Origin: Fluoribacter gormanii
GTDB taxonomy: Bacteria > Pseudomonadota > Gammaproteobacteria > Legionellales > Legionellaceae
DNA: 64,000 bases
Assembly (NCBI RefSeq): GCF_900156395.1
Contig: NZ_FTNL01000010.1
Location: forward strand, 60,966-124,965
Direction of reading: 5' to 3'
The position numbers and the translations under genes were made by a program. The notes beneath the pieces were generated by a model that saw only the letters and a list, made by a program, of their open reading frames with translations, ran no database searches and was not told the DNA's origin. Positions within the stretch are counted from its first letter, which is position 1. Each line of letters begins with the position of its first letter. This document shows, piece by piece, positions 1-9,610 of this stretch.

Positions 1-1896
1 GCTCTGGCATCTCTTACGGTAGGCGCCAGTTTAATTCTTGGTTTTTTAAGTTTTGGTGGGATGTATGCCTTATACCCCGCCTTATATCTGGCATTTGCTG
101 CTTTTGGTCTCTCAGTAGCCTATGAAGGTGAAGTTTATTTACAAAATATAAAAGGCTCCTTCAAAAAGTTATTTAAAAGCAATTATCTGGAGAATCATTT
201 AGCTAAAGAGTTTTTGCTTGCAAATTTTCCAGAAGATACAAACTCTGCAAAGTGTCCTCAGTTTTTCAAAGATTATGAAATCCAACTCAATATGCTCAAT
301 GCGTTTAACCACACACCACTCGATAAAGAGAGCAGAAAACGCAAAAAGCAAATAGAGAAAGTTCTGTCGGACATGGAAAAATGGTTCGCTTTGCAATTAT
401 TTGCAGCTAAGAAAAATGAAAAAGAACAACTATCAAATTACACGGAACACTTAAGGGACTGGCTTAAAGAGCATGGACAAAATGAATGGCAAGAGCGGTT
501 GGAAAAGCGTAAGTCCACTTTTAATTTTGTTAAAGGTTTTAGCCTTCTTGCGGCAACATTTATGGGGCTTGGCAGCACCTATCTCATTGTCGAAGCCTTT
601 AGCGTGATTCCCTTAATAGCCGCTATACCCTTTGCTCTATGGCCAATTTTTGTTGTTCCTATGGCAGTAATTGCCGGGGCTGCTTATGGTATGTTGACCT
701 ATAATACGATTACCGACCTCATCAACAATGACACCATAAAAAAATGGTACACCAAACTACGCAATGATTTGAGTCATGGATTAACAACCCGAAACCTGCT
801 TATGGCTTCCATAGCTATCTTTTTAGTTAGTTTAGCTATTGCCCTTACTGTTTGTACTGCGGGTACCTGGTGGACTGTAGCAACTAGTGCTCGTCCTTTA
901 TTTGAATGGATGAAAAAAATTCCCAGTTTCGTCATGGGTATTATTAATCCGATCATCACTGGCTTATCCGCTATATTTTTTAATATACAAAACTCTTCCG
1001 AATCCCTGGAAATGGTGTATGAGGCCACGGATACCAATACTGAAAATATATTTCAGCGCGCTTACAAGACAATTGCCGATGGACTTATTCATATATGGGA
1101 TACTGAAAATTGGCTGCAGATGCTTAACCCTTTTCGCATTATATTAAAATTAACGATTGCACCACTGCGTATTTTACTTTTTTTTGGTCATTTGGTGAGT
1201 GTCGCGCTAACCTCAGATCGCATGCCAGGGGTTCCCCAAATAATGTCTGCGCTCGTAGCGATTATTAGTGAAGGTTTTGAAGATGCCCACTATTTTATTG
1301 GATCTGCTCATCATAAACAGAAAACATTATTGGAGGAACGGTTGGGTTCTGCAGCGGATGAAGAACATGGCACCGACATCCCAACCCAACTTCTTAAATT
1401 TATAGCCTCTCCTTTATATTTTCTTGCGGCAGGCTGGGATTACCTGGCAAGCAAAATGAACCCAGCCTGCAACGATGCAGTGCCAAAAGCTCAACCGAAG
1501 GTACTCAATTTTTCTCAAGCATGGAATAAGCAATTAGGAGTCCCAAATGAGATCAATCGTCCAATAATGGAAAATGCAAAACAGCCATCAAAAGAATGGA
1601 AGGTTGAGCATACTTTGTCACTCATTGAAAAGTACGAGCGAAAACATTTGGACACCGTCAGAATTAACACTAAAATAGCAGATGATAAAAAAGTCCAACT
1701 AAAAGAATTAAAAAGTAAAGTTCGTGCAACTCTTTCTGATAATTCTTCAGTAATTGATGTGCTTAAAGAAGCAAAGGATAATCCTATTTATAATCAACCT
1801 CGACTTTTTGCTCTGCGGAACGATGAAAAAACCTCGACCCAAGAATTCATTGAAGCACTTCCTGAACGGGTTAATCCAAATTTAAGTTATTCATAA
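1..1896 (+). CDS. Large multi-pass membrane protein of unknown function, 5' end outside the window
   Basis: The reading frame is open from base 1, and bases 1-60 encode a hydrophobic, Gly/Ala/Leu-rich segment continuous with the rest. The ATG at 61 is therefore probably internal and the gene is truncated by the window edge. Numbering from the ATG at 61, hydrophobic stretches lie near residues 1-20, 155-220, 245-300 and 355-380. They are separated by a charged helical region (about 65-150), and the protein ends in a soluble, lysine/glutamate-rich tail (about 490-611) with coiled-coil character. I recognise no enzymatic motif. Several membranes spans plus coiled-coil tails are common among Legionella translocated effectors, but that is only an inference. 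The stop is followed by a small dyad at 1918-1942. Confidence 0.7.
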   Translation, partial: ALASLTVGASLILGFLSFGGMYALYPALYLAFAAFGLSVAYEGEVYLQNIKGSFKKLFKSNYLENHLAKEFLLANFPEDTNSAKCPQFFKDYEIQLNMLNAFNHTPLDKESRKRKKQIEKVLSDMEKWFALQLFAAKKNEKEQLSNYTEHLRDWLKEHGQNEWQERLEKRKSTFNFVKGFSLLAATFMGLGSTYLIVEAFSVIPLIAAIPFALWPIFVVPMAVIAGAAYGMLTYNTITDLINNDTIKKWYTKLRNDLSHGLTTRNLLMASIAIFLVSLAIALTVCTAGTWWTVATSARPLFEWMKKIPSFVMGIINPIITGLSAIFFNIQNSSESLEMVYEATDTNTENIFQRAYKTIADGLIHIWDTENWLQMLNPFRIILKLTIAPLRILLFFGHLVSVALTSDRMPGVPQIMSALVAIISEGFEDAHYFIGSAHHKQKTLLEERLGSAADEEHGTDIPTQLLKFIASPLYFLAAGWDYLASKMNPACNDAVPKAQPKVLNFSQAWNKQLGVPNEINRPIMENAKQPSKEWKVEHTLSLIEKYERKHLDTVRINTKIADDKKVQLKELKSKVRATLSDNSSVIDVLKEAKDNPIYNQPRLFALRNDEKTSTQEFIEALPERVNPNLSYS

Positions 1897-1917
1897 GCAA
1901 TCATTCTCCAATAAACC

Positions 1918-1942
1918 AACCCTCTCTACCGTAGATAGGGTT
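1918..1942. terminator. Small stem-loop after the first gene
   Basis: AACCCT (1918-1923) pairs with AGGGTT (1937-1942), and inside it CTAC pairs with GTAG around a single C. There is no T-run, so this is a weak terminator candidate or a 3'-end stabiliser. Confidence 0.35.
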
Positions 1943-2069
1943 GCTCACCAAACCTCATATTAGCTATTGGAACTATCATATTTCTATGCAAACATAGACA
2001 ACACTGATATCGACTTAGATTTCACCACGAATAAGAACATTTGACCAACACCATGTTTGGAGTAATATT

Positions 2070-2795
2070 TTGAAAAAAATTCTGTACCATGCTTTTGCTT
2101 TATTTTTTCTATTTGCAGGTATCTGCCATGCAGAACAGCGGAATATTGCAATTACCATTGATGACTTACCGCTTATTAGTGCGTCCGATGAAGCATTTGA
2201 AAAAATCGTTAATAGCCTTGTAACACATCAAGTTCCGGCAATAGGTTTTATCATTGGCAACCGGGTTAATAACGAAACCATCAAGCAATTTCAGGTATTT
2301 AAGCAAAATGGATTTGAATTAGGAAACCATAGTTATTCTCATCTGAAATTAAAACGTGTTTCTTATGAAGAATATATCAACGATCTGACTAAGGCAGAAA
2401 CAGTGCTTGCACCATTTATGTCACAGCCAAAATATTTTCGTTACCCCTATCTTTCCGAAGGTAGATTTTGGAAAAAAAGTATTGTCCGTGACTATTTAAG
2501 TAAAAATAATTACGTGATTGCCCCAGTGACCATTGATAGTAGAGATTTCGAATTTAATTCGAAATTAATGATGTTAATGAAACAAAATCCAAATGCATCA
2601 TTAACTGATTTTAAACAACGCTATCTTGAATTTGTTTGGGAACGCACATTAACTGCCGAAAAAAATACTCCTGGAAAGCAAATCTTACTGCTCCATGCTA
2701 ATTTACTTAATAGTTATTTTTTAGATGATTTACTTCATATGTTTGAAGAACACGGCTATCACTTTATTTCACTTGCTGAAGCATTAAAATCTTAA
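2070..2795 (+). CDS. Secreted polysaccharide deacetylase (NodB-homology domain)
   Basis: A carbohydrate esterase family 4 type protein of 241 residues, expected to remove N-acetyl groups from an amino-sugar polymer in the envelope. Residues 1-21 are a signal peptide ending at Cys-His-Ala. NodB motif 1 appears as TIDDLP (catalytic and metal-binding Asp pair), motif 2 as NHSYSH (the two metal-binding His), and motif 3 as RYPYLSEG. The start is TTG, chosen because GGAG at 2059-2062 lies 7 bases upstream and no in-frame ATG precedes the signal peptide. A six-codon ATG frame beginning at 2053 ends across this TTG and could couple to it. The gene is monocistronic and convergent with recN. The exact substrate is unknown. 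Confidence 0.85.
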   Translation: MKKILYHAFALFFLFAGICHAEQRNIAITIDDLPLISASDEAFEKIVNSLVTHQVPAIGFIIGNRVNNETIKQFQVFKQNGFELGNHSYSHLKLKRVSYEEYINDLTKAETVLAPFMSQPKYFRYPYLSEGRFWKKSIVRDYLSKNNYVIAPVTIDSRDFEFNSKLMMLMKQNPNASLTDFKQRYLEFVWERTLTAEKNTPGKQILLLHANLLNSYFLDDLLHMFEEHGYHFISLAEALKS

Positions 2796-2816
2796 TGAAG
2801 AGATAAAACAGCGCGA

Positions 2817-2850
2817 AACCTGGGTTTTTCTCACAAAGAGTTCCCAGGTT
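2817..2850. repeat. Dispersed inverted repeat, AACCTGGG...CCCAGGTT type
   Basis: AACCTGGG (2817-2824) and CCCAGGTT (2843-2850) form a perfect 8-bp stem between the convergent deacetylase and recN genes. The same core recurs near 11625, 50004, 52512, 54699, 58271 and 60764. It could act as a two-way terminator, though it has no clear T-run. Confidence 0.6.
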
Positions 2851-2909
2851 ACGGCTTACACCTTCATCCAAGTTACGAAATTTTAACAAATTAGGAAATT
2901 AAACGGGCT

Positions 2910-4574
2910 CTAATTACTTTGCAGCAATAGTTCTTTGGCATGAGAGCGAGTTTGCTCTGTAATTTTCAATCCTCCCAACATGCGTGCAATTTCATCGATT
3001 TTCTCAGTAGATTGTAGTAGGGAGATATGAGTAAAGGTCTCTTTATTATCACTTCGCTTTTCAACCATGAAATGGTTATGGGCTGCAGCCGCAACCTGAG
3101 GTTGGTGTGTCACACAAAAAACTTGCAGCCGTTCCCCTAATTTACGAAGCATTTGCCCTACCAGCGCTGCTGTAGCCCCACCAATACCAACATCTACCTC
3201 ATCGAACAGTAAAGTAGGCGTTGTACCTTGCTGGGCGGTAATCATTTGAATGGATAAGCTAATTCGTGAAAGCTCGCCACCTGATGCCACTTTACTCAGT
3301 GAATCAAGTTCCATACCCGGGTTGGTGCACACCTTATACTCCACTTTGTCCATTCCATGGGGTTGCATTTTTTCTAAGGGAGATAGTTCTATTTCCACCC
3401 GCCCTTTAGGCATACCAAGCTGTTGAATACTCGCCGTGATTTCTTTTGCCAGTTTCTTTGCCTGCGCTTGCCGTACCGCTCTTAGTTTAAGGGCAGCTGT
3501 TTCATAAGTTGCAACCAATTGGCAATGCTGTGCTTTTAATTGCGCTAGTCTGCTTTCGCTGTCTTGGAGATTGTCCAGTTCATTCTGCAAGTTTCGAGCA
3601 TGTTCATGGAGTTTGCTGCTATCAATATGATATTTACGCGCAAGCTGGTGTATGGCACTCATACGTGTTTCTATTTCATGCAATCGCTCTGGATCCAAAT
3701 GAACCCGTTCGGCGAATTGTTGCATTTCGTCAATTGCTTCTTCACATTGAATCAGTGCTCCATTAATCAACTCAGCAGTATTTTTGATTTGAGCCTGATC
3801 CTGAGGTAATTGACTCAATAAGTGCAAAATCTGGTTTAAACTGGTGCAAATATTGGGTTCATCCTCAGAATTTAATAATCCATGGATCTGCTGACTTTTT
3901 TGCAAGTACTCTTTAGCATGGTGCAACATTTGATGCTCTTGATATAAGATTTCAATTTCATTTTCATGCAGATTCAATGCAGATAACTCATCAATTTGAA
4001 ACTGCAATAATGCAATTTTATCTGCCTGTTGCTCCTGGCTTTGCAATGCTTCTATCTCTTGATGAATTTTATGACATTGCTTATAGAGTCGCACAACCTC
4101 ATCAAGCAATAACTGATTCTTGCCATATTGATCCAATTGTTGGCGATGTGTTGCATGCTGCATCAATGTTTGATGTTGATGCTGTCCGTGAATATGGACC
4201 AGTTTTTCGCTAAGCTCTTTTACTTTTTGTAATGGGAATGGTTGGCCATTAATATAGGATTTGGAGCGACCCTCGGCGTAAATCACCCGTCGCAAATAAA
4301 CTTCACCGTCATCACAAGGAATATCATGTTCTGCAAGCCATTGTGCAGGTTCCGATCCTTGCCCCACAAAAAATCCAGCAGTGATATCACATTTTTCCTG
4401 GCCAGGCCGGATAACCGAAGCATCAGCCCTATCACCTAAAGCCAGCATCAAAGCATCGATCATAATAGACTTGCCGGCCCCAGTTTCACCAGTAAAGGCT
4501 GTCATTCCTTGAGTAAAATCCAACTCCAGGTGTTGTACAATTGCAAACTGTTCAATGCACAAAGTGGTGAGCAT
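2910..4574 (-). CDS. recN: DNA repair protein RecN
   Basis: An SMC-like ATPase of 554 residues, the usual RecN length, which acts early in recombinational repair of double-strand breaks. The N-terminal half-domain has Walker A GETGAGKS at residues 29-36. The middle (about 160-380) is a long glutamine/glutamate-rich antiparallel coiled coil. The C-terminal half-domain has the ABC signature SGGELSR and Walker B LLFDEVD. It lies 8 bases after nadK, which supports cotranscription in a typA-nadK-recN operon. Confidence 0.97.
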   Translation of the reverse strand: MLTTLCIEQFAIVQHLELDFTQGMTAFTGETGAGKSIMIDALMLALGDRADASVIRPGQEKCDITAGFFVGQGSEPAQWLAEHDIPCDDGEVYLRRVIYAEGRSKSYINGQPFPLQKVKELSEKLVHIHGQHQHQTLMQHATHRQQLDQYGKNQLLLDEVVRLYKQCHKIHQEIEALQSQEQQADKIALLQFQIDELSALNLHENEIEILYQEHQMLHHAKEYLQKSQQIHGLLNSEDEPNICTSLNQILHLLSQLPQDQAQIKNTAELINGALIQCEEAIDEMQQFAERVHLDPERLHEIETRMSAIHQLARKYHIDSSKLHEHARNLQNELDNLQDSESRLAQLKAQHCQLVATYETAALKLRAVRQAQAKKLAKEITASIQQLGMPKGRVEIELSPLEKMQPHGMDKVEYKVCTNPGMELDSLSKVASGGELSRISLSIQMITAQQGTTPTLLFDEVDVGIGGATAALVGQMLRKLGERLQVFCVTHQPQVAAAAHNHFMVEKRSDNKETFTHISLLQSTEKIDEIARMLGGLKITEQTRSHAKELLLQSN

Positions 4575-4582
4575 GTTCTATC

Positions 4583-5509
4583 CTATCCCTGATGTTTAGA
4601 TTCCCAACCAAGTTTAGATCGTAATGTATCATAATAATGGTAATCAAGAGGATGCAACAAGCGTAATTGATTGCCATTTTTTTGGATAGCAACCTTTTGT
4701 CCAGGTTTGACCATTCTTGATTCATGACCATCACAACTTACTCGCAAATCAGCTTCATTAAAGTGACTGATATGCAGTTCAATTTTAGCTTCGGCGTCGA
4801 TAACCAAGGGGCGTGAGCTCAAGCTATGGGAAAACATAGGCACAAGGACAATCGCGTTCAATTGCGGATGCATGATTGGACCACCCGCTGATAAAGCATA
4901 GGCAGTAGAGCCGGTGGGTGTCGATAAAATCATACCATCAGAGCGATAATGACTCACCAATTGTTGATTGACAAGCACGGAAAATTCAATGAGATGTGTT
5001 TCATTTCCACGCCCCAATACTACATCATTGAGCGCATCACCCTCAAAATAAGTATGATCTTTATCGTAAATTCGAGTATGTAAAAGAAAGCGCTTTTCTT
5101 CTTCATAATCGCCTCTAAGAACAGCATCCAGTTGCTTCTCCAGTTCATGAGGCAAAATGTCGGTAAGAAACCCCAGGCGTCCGCGATTAATTCCAATTAC
5201 CGGTGTATCCACTTTAATCGCCATCCGGGCCGCTGAAAGCAAACTTCCATCACCGCCAATAACAATGATTAAATCATTTTTTTTACCCATATCCTCTCTG
5301 GCCAATATGGGAATGTTCACATCAAAGCCTGAAGCGGTATCAATATCTTGATAAACTTGCACTTCTTGCTGTTCCAGAAAGTCAATCAAACGGCATAAAG
5401 TTTCGTTTACTCCCGGATTGGCTCGATGCTGGCGTGCATACAAGACAATCCGTTTAAATTTAACTTTATTCTTCAATGTTTGCTGTTCTTGATGCTTTTT
5501 TTCGTTCAT
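4583..5509 (-). CDS. nadK: NAD kinase
   Basis: ATP-dependent NAD+ 2'-phosphorylation making NADP+. The family fingerprint GGDG is at residues 85-88, followed by the substrate-binding ALNDVVL stretch and the glycine/threonine-rich [16 protein letters not shown] region. The chosen ATG gives 308 residues and overlaps the 3' end of typA by 44 bases. A TTG at 5476 would give a 297-residue protein nearer the common family length and avoid most of the overlap, but I see a ribosome-binding-like GAAAGA only before the ATG. It is the second gene of the typA-nadK-recN unit. Confidence 0.95.
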   Translation of the reverse strand: MNEKKHQEQQTLKNKVKFKRIVLYARQHRANPGVNETLCRLIDFLEQQEVQVYQDIDTASGFDVNIPILAREDMGKKNDLIIVIGGDGSLLSAARMAIKVDTPVIGINRGRLGFLTDILPHELEKQLDAVLRGDYEEEKRFLLHTRIYDKDHTYFEGDALNDVVLGRGNETHLIEFSVLVNQQLVSHYRSDGMILSTPTGSTAYALSAGGPIMHPQLNAIVLVPMFSHSLSSRPLVIDAEAKIELHISHFNEADLRVSCDGHESRMVKPGQKVAIQKNGNQLRLLHPLDYHYYDTLRSKLGWESKHQG

Positions 5510-7292
5510 GTTCTTTCAATGATTTCTTTCTTATTCGAATCGAATCAGGAGTTACTTCAACTAATTCATCATCATCAATAAATTCCAATGCCTGCTCCAA
5601 TGTTAACTTGACTGCAGGGGTTAATATAATGTTTTCGTCAGAACCTGAAGCACGAATATTGGTTAATTGCTTTTCTTTAGTCACATTCACGACTAAATCA
5701 TTATCTCGAGCATGAATCCCAACAACCATCCCTTCATAACACACTGTTTGCGGCTCAACAAATAATCTGCCGCGATCCTGCAAGTTAAATAAAGCAAAAG
5801 CTCGGGCCATACCTTGGCAATTAGCAATCAGTACGCCATTTGCTCTTTTTCCGATTCGTCCTTTAATTGCCGGACCATAATGATCATACACGTGATACAT
5901 TAAACCTGTACCTGAGGTAGAGGACAAGAATTCATTATGAAAACCAATAAGGCCTCGAGTAGGAATCATATAGTCAAGACGCACTCTTCCTTTGCCATCA
6001 GGAACCATATTTTGTAACTCTCCTCGACGCTCACCTAGCTTTTCCATAATAGAGCCCTGGTGATTTTCTTCCACATCGACAGTCAAATGTTCATATGGCT
6101 CTTGTTGCTCGCCATCTACTTCGCGAATAATAACTTCAGGCTTACTGATCGCTAATTCATAGCCTTCTCGACGCATGGTCTCAATAAGAATGGATAAATG
6201 GAGTTCACCCCGGCCAGAAACGCGGAATTTATCAGGGTCATCACAATCCTCAACGCGTAAGGCAACATTATGTAATAATTCTGTTTCTAAACGTTCGCGA
6301 ATTTTTCGTGAGGTTACGAATTTTCCTTCCTGGCCTGCAAAAGGTGAATCATTCACTTGGAACGTCATACTAATAGTTGGCTCATCAACCGAAAGCACTG
6401 GTAATGCTTCGACCTGATTAGGATCACAAATCGTATCAGAAATTTTAATGCCTTCGATACCTGTAATTGCAATAATATTCCCCGCACCCGCTTCTTCAAC
6501 TTCAATGCGCTCAAGGCCTTTAAAGCCTAATAATTGCAATAGCCGTCCGGAACGAATGTTGCCATCTTTATCAATAATCTTTACTGGAGATTTTGCTTTA
6601 ATTTGTCCTCTGGTAACACGGCCTATGCCAATCGTGCCGACATAAGATGAGTAATCGAGAGAGCTAATTTGCATTTGGAAAGGACCATTTGCATCCACTT
6701 TTGGAGCTTCAACTTCATCAATAATGGTTTGTAATAAAGCACTCATGTCAGTTGCTTCATCTTCCAAATTCAGCTTGGCATAACCATTTAATGCGGAAGT
6801 ATAAACCACTGGAAAATCCAGTTGTGCGTCTGTTGCACCCAGGTTATCAAAAAGATCAAATACTTGATCCATAACCCAATGTGGTCTTGCTCCCGGACGA
6901 TCGATTTTATTAATCACAACTATAGGATTTAAACCTCGAGCAAATGCTTTTTGAGTTACAAAACGTGTTTGTGGCATCGGTCCATCCACCGCATCTACCA
7001 GCAACAGCACACTATCAACCATCGATAAAATACGCTCGACTTCCCCACCAAAATCAGCATGCCCTGGGGTATCAACAATATTAATTTGATGATTTTTCCA
7101 ATATACACAGGTGTTTTTGGCAAGAATGGTAATGCCTCGCTCCTTTTCTAAAGCATTGGAATCCATCACGCGCTCAACTTTAGGCGCTCTCTCATTTAAT
7201 GTGCCGGTTTGTTGCAGTAATTTATCTACTAATGTGGTTTTACCGTGGTCAACGTGGGCGATAATGGCAATATTGCGAATCTGATCAATCAT
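5466..7292 (-). CDS. typA: Ribosome-associated translational GTPase TypA/BipA
   Basis: A translation-factor GTPase of 608 residues that binds the 70S ribosome and aids 50S assembly and stress adaptation. G1 is AHVDHGKT at residues 12-19, G2 lies in the ERGITI switch, G3 is DTPGHADFG and G4 is NKID. EF-G-like domains and the TypA-specific C-terminal domain follow, with a lysine/arginine-rich tail. The C-terminal tail overlaps the nadK start. It is probably the first gene of its operon, because no minus-strand gene lies immediately upstream. Confidence 0.97.
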   Translation of the reverse strand: MIDQIRNIAIIAHVDHGKTTLVDKLLQQTGTLNERAPKVERVMDSNALEKERGITILAKNTCVYWKNHQINIVDTPGHADFGGEVERILSMVDSVLLLVDAVDGPMPQTRFVTQKAFARGLNPIVVINKIDRPGARPHWVMDQVFDLFDNLGATDAQLDFPVVYTSALNGYAKLNLEDEATDMSALLQTIIDEVEAPKVDANGPFQMQISSLDYSSYVGTIGIGRVTRGQIKAKSPVKIIDKDGNIRSGRLLQLLGFKGLERIEVEEAGAGNIIAITGIEGIKISDTICDPNQVEALPVLSVDEPTISMTFQVNDSPFAGQEGKFVTSRKIRERLETELLHNVALRVEDCDDPDKFRVSGRGELHLSILIETMRREGYELAISKPEVIIREVDGEQQEPYEHLTVDVEENHQGSIMEKLGERRGELQNMVPDGKGRVRLDYMIPTRGLIGFHNEFLSSTSGTGLMYHVYDHYGPAIKGRIGKRANGVLIANCQGMARAFALFNLQDRGRLFVEPQTVCYEGMVVGIHARDNDLVVNVTKEKQLTNIRASGSDENIILTPAVKLTLEQALEFIDDDELVEVTPDSIRIRKKSLKEHERKKASRTANIEE

Positions 7293-7524
7293 AAATAACC
7301 TTTGAAGGAAAAAGCAGAGTATTTGTTCATAGATTTGACATTATACATCAATAAGCAGCTAAAACCTATCCGCTTCACATATTTTAGTATAGCAAATTGA
7401 ATTTGCTGTCGGGTTATTTGAAACATGGGGGTACATAATCCAGTTCAATAACTCACTTTCTAGCCTGCCAATTATTTTTTAACTGCTAAAATAATAGAGA
7501 GGGGTAAAAAAATAGGGAGTAATT

Positions 7525-8022
7525 ATGAAACAACTAATTTTACATCCCACGGACATTAGCCAATGGCATGCATTGGTTAATGAGGCACAAGCGGCGACAC
7601 AGCTTATGCTCACTGAAAATACTGAAAGTTATCTGGTATTTTTATTAATGCGTTTTTCTCAGGGACCTAAACTCATCGAATCCATTGTCGCACTCGATTT
7701 TCTTGAGTCCATGCACAGGCCGAAAACCCTGCAACTGGAACTACTACGCGATGTAGGGGATAAAAGCTTACTCTGTTGTGGACTATTTCCAGGAATTGCA
7801 AAAAAGCGACACGTCAGTCTTGAGTATTTTTCTGAAATGGGCCAAGCCGCCTATTTGACTATTGGTGAGTTAGAAGGAAAACATACAGCAGATCTATACA
7901 CACAACTCAGCGAGCAATTTCTTAGATTGCAACAAGTATTACAGGCCATGCGTGGAGAATGTGTACAGCTCATTCAATCGGATAAAGGAATCTTATCTTC
8001 TATAAAATTTACTTTGCAATAA
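7525..8022 (+). CDS. Conserved-looking protein of unknown function, 165 aa
   Basis: I do not recognise the family. The protein is cytoplasmic in character, has no signal or membrane segment, and is predicted to be mostly helical with a central beta-rich part (about 70-115). It contains two adjacent Cys and a C-terminal amphipathic helix. The ATG follows GGGAG with suitable spacing in an AT-rich leader. It stands alone, divergent from typA and convergent with hslO. Codon use resembles its neighbours, so I regard it as a real gene. Confidence 0.75.
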   Translation: MKQLILHPTDISQWHALVNEAQAATQLMLTENTESYLVFLLMRFSQGPKLIESIVALDFLESMHRPKTLQLELLRDVGDKSLLCCGLFPGIAKKRHVSLEYFSEMGQAAYLTIGELEGKHTADLYTQLSEQFLRLQQVLQAMRGECVQLIQSDKGILSSIKFTLQ

Positions 8023-8154
8023 ATAGCGTTCCATAGTCTGCGTGAAATATAGGAGTACTACCCTTAAGTGAAACGATTGGGGCCATGAGCTTTGTTATCT
8101 CCGTAAAGCCTGAAATCCGTTTTTATTGTGATTCAATGCTTTACGTAGGAATAG

Positions 8155-8174
8155 ATTCCCGCCTGCGCGGGAAT
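8155..8174. repeat. REP-like palindrome ATTCCCGC...GCGGGAAT
   Basis: A perfect 8-bp inverted repeat with a 4-base loop in the gap between the 165-aa gene and hslO. Its GC-richness contrasts with the surrounding AT-rich DNA. About 60 bases downstream, 8229-8252 resembles a worn copy of the CCCGGGTT/AACCCGGG repeats seen elsewhere in the window. Confidence 0.6.
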
Positions 8175-8298
8175 GACAAAATACTTAACTTAAGATGACA
8201 AAAATCGTTCACTCAATGGGTAGTCAAGCGTAGCAGAACCCGGGATGTAGGGTAAAATTTTCTCAGGTTGGCGCCGCCCTCACCCCGAGTAGGCTATC

Positions 8299-9147
8299 TC
8301 ACCCTTTATGAAATAACATCGTGACATCAATTGGGTCAAACGTATACTTTTTATTGCAAAAATCACATCGAATCGCGACTTCGCCTTCTTCCTGTAATAA
8401 TGCTTTTGCATCATCTTCACCTAAAACAGCTAACACCTGTTTCATTTTTTCCAGACTGCATCGACATTTGAATTGAGTTTTACGGCTATCAAATATCCTC
8501 AGTTCCGTTTCATGATAAAGACGATAAAGCAATGTTTGGTTATCTAAAGTAAGTAATTCATGTTCACTCACCGTTTGACCTAGTTGTACCGCATACTCCC
8601 AAAATTGTTCTCTTTGTACTGTATCTTGGCCAGGCATTAACTGCAGTAACATTCCAGCTGCAGCATTATCATTCACGGCCAACCAAACTTGCGTCGATAC
8701 CTGTTCGGATTGAGCGAAATAGTTCATTAAATTTTCACTCATAGACGTCGACTGAATGGGAACCATACTTTGATAGGAGTTTGTCTGATTATATTGGTTA
8801 ATAGTAATTACCATCTGTCCTTCAAGAAAAGCTGAGGCATATTCTTCGGTTTCCAAATGTTCTATAAACTGGGAAAAACCTCTCACATTAAACTCATGAT
8901 CACACTGAACCAATAATAAAGGCAGCCTTTTATCCCCCTGAAATTGCAAATTTAAACTGCCCTGAAATTTAATACTGGACGCTAAAAGAAGACAAGAGAC
9001 GATTGCTTCTCCCAACAAATTTTTAACCATTGGCGGATAATTCCGTTGGCTCATAATAGTTTGATACGTATTTTCAATATGAACAATTTCACCACGAATA
9101 TTGGCATGTTCAAAAATAAAGCGCTGAAGGGTATCGGATTCTTTCAT
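8299..9147 (-). CDS. hslO: Redox-regulated chaperone Hsp33
   Basis: A holdase chaperone switched on by oxidation, when four zinc-binding cysteines form disulfides and the C-terminal domain unfolds. The signature is intact near the C-terminus: CRC followed by CDFC. The start is placed at the ATG at 9147 (283 codons including stop), which begins MKESDTLQRF and has a GAG 7 bases upstream. A TTG at 9159 would add four residues. The gene is monocistronic, with an AT-rich leader shared with the divergent small gene at 9400. Confidence 0.95.
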   Translation of the reverse strand: MKESDTLQRFIFEHANIRGEIVHIENTYQTIMSQRNYPPMVKNLLGEAIVSCLLLASSIKFQGSLNLQFQGDKRLPLLLVQCDHEFNVRGFSQFIEHLETEEYASAFLEGQMVITINQYNQTNSYQSMVPIQSTSMSENLMNYFAQSEQVSTQVWLAVNDNAAAGMLLQLMPGQDTVQREQFWEYAVQLGQTVSEHELLTLDNQTLLYRLYHETELRIFDSRKTQFKCRCSLEKMKQVLAVLGEDDAKALLQEEGEVAIRCDFCNKKYTFDPIDVTMLFHKG

Positions 9148-9399
9148 AAATGGACTCAAATAAAATTACGGCAAACAGGGCCTGTTTTACACTGTATCAG
9201 AATGAATCACCACTTTTTTTTTGAGTATGGGAGCACAAAAAATCAAGGTATGCACCAAACTAGTGGATTGCAAACTGACCCTAAAGAAAATCTCATGATC
9301 GCAAAAGTATATCATAATTTTTTTGTAATTTTCCTGGAGAAAAAATGATTTTGAACTATGCTTTTAAAACCTCCCTCAGAAAAAATTAAAGGACTAATC

Positions 9400-9549
9400 A
9401 TGATAGATAAAAACATTCTTGCACCTTTATTTAAAACAATTGACAAAGTCGTTTTTGGTATCAAGGAATCAAATGAACCAGAAACTAAACCCGAATTTAT
9501 TGAAATTGATACTGAAGAAGAATTTGACGTCGAACGTTCTATTAATTAA
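9400..9549 (+). CDS. Small acidic protein, 49 aa, unknown function
   Basis: The ATG at 9400 is preceded by AAAGGA with a 6-base spacer. An in-frame upstream ATG at 9358 lacks such a site. The N-terminal half is hydrophobic and amphipathic, with Leu/Phe/Val around residues 7-21. The C-terminal half is strongly acidic, with a Glu/Asp cluster at residues 33-45. It lies 61 bases upstream of rep. I recognise no family. The good ribosome-binding site and clear amphipathic-plus-acidic layout favour a real small gene. Confidence 0.55.
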   Translation: MIDKNILAPLFKTIDKVVFGIKESNEPETKPEFIEIDTEEEFDVERSIN

Positions 9550-9610
9550 TAGTTGATTCACAACGCCTAAGCGGGCAATAATTGCGCTTTTTTAAGCGAG
9601 TCCCTTTAAG

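Noticed and set aside
9046..9348. 100-codon plus-strand ORF over the hslO start
   Set aside because: It lies antisense to hslO for part of its length, and no ribosome-binding site supports it.
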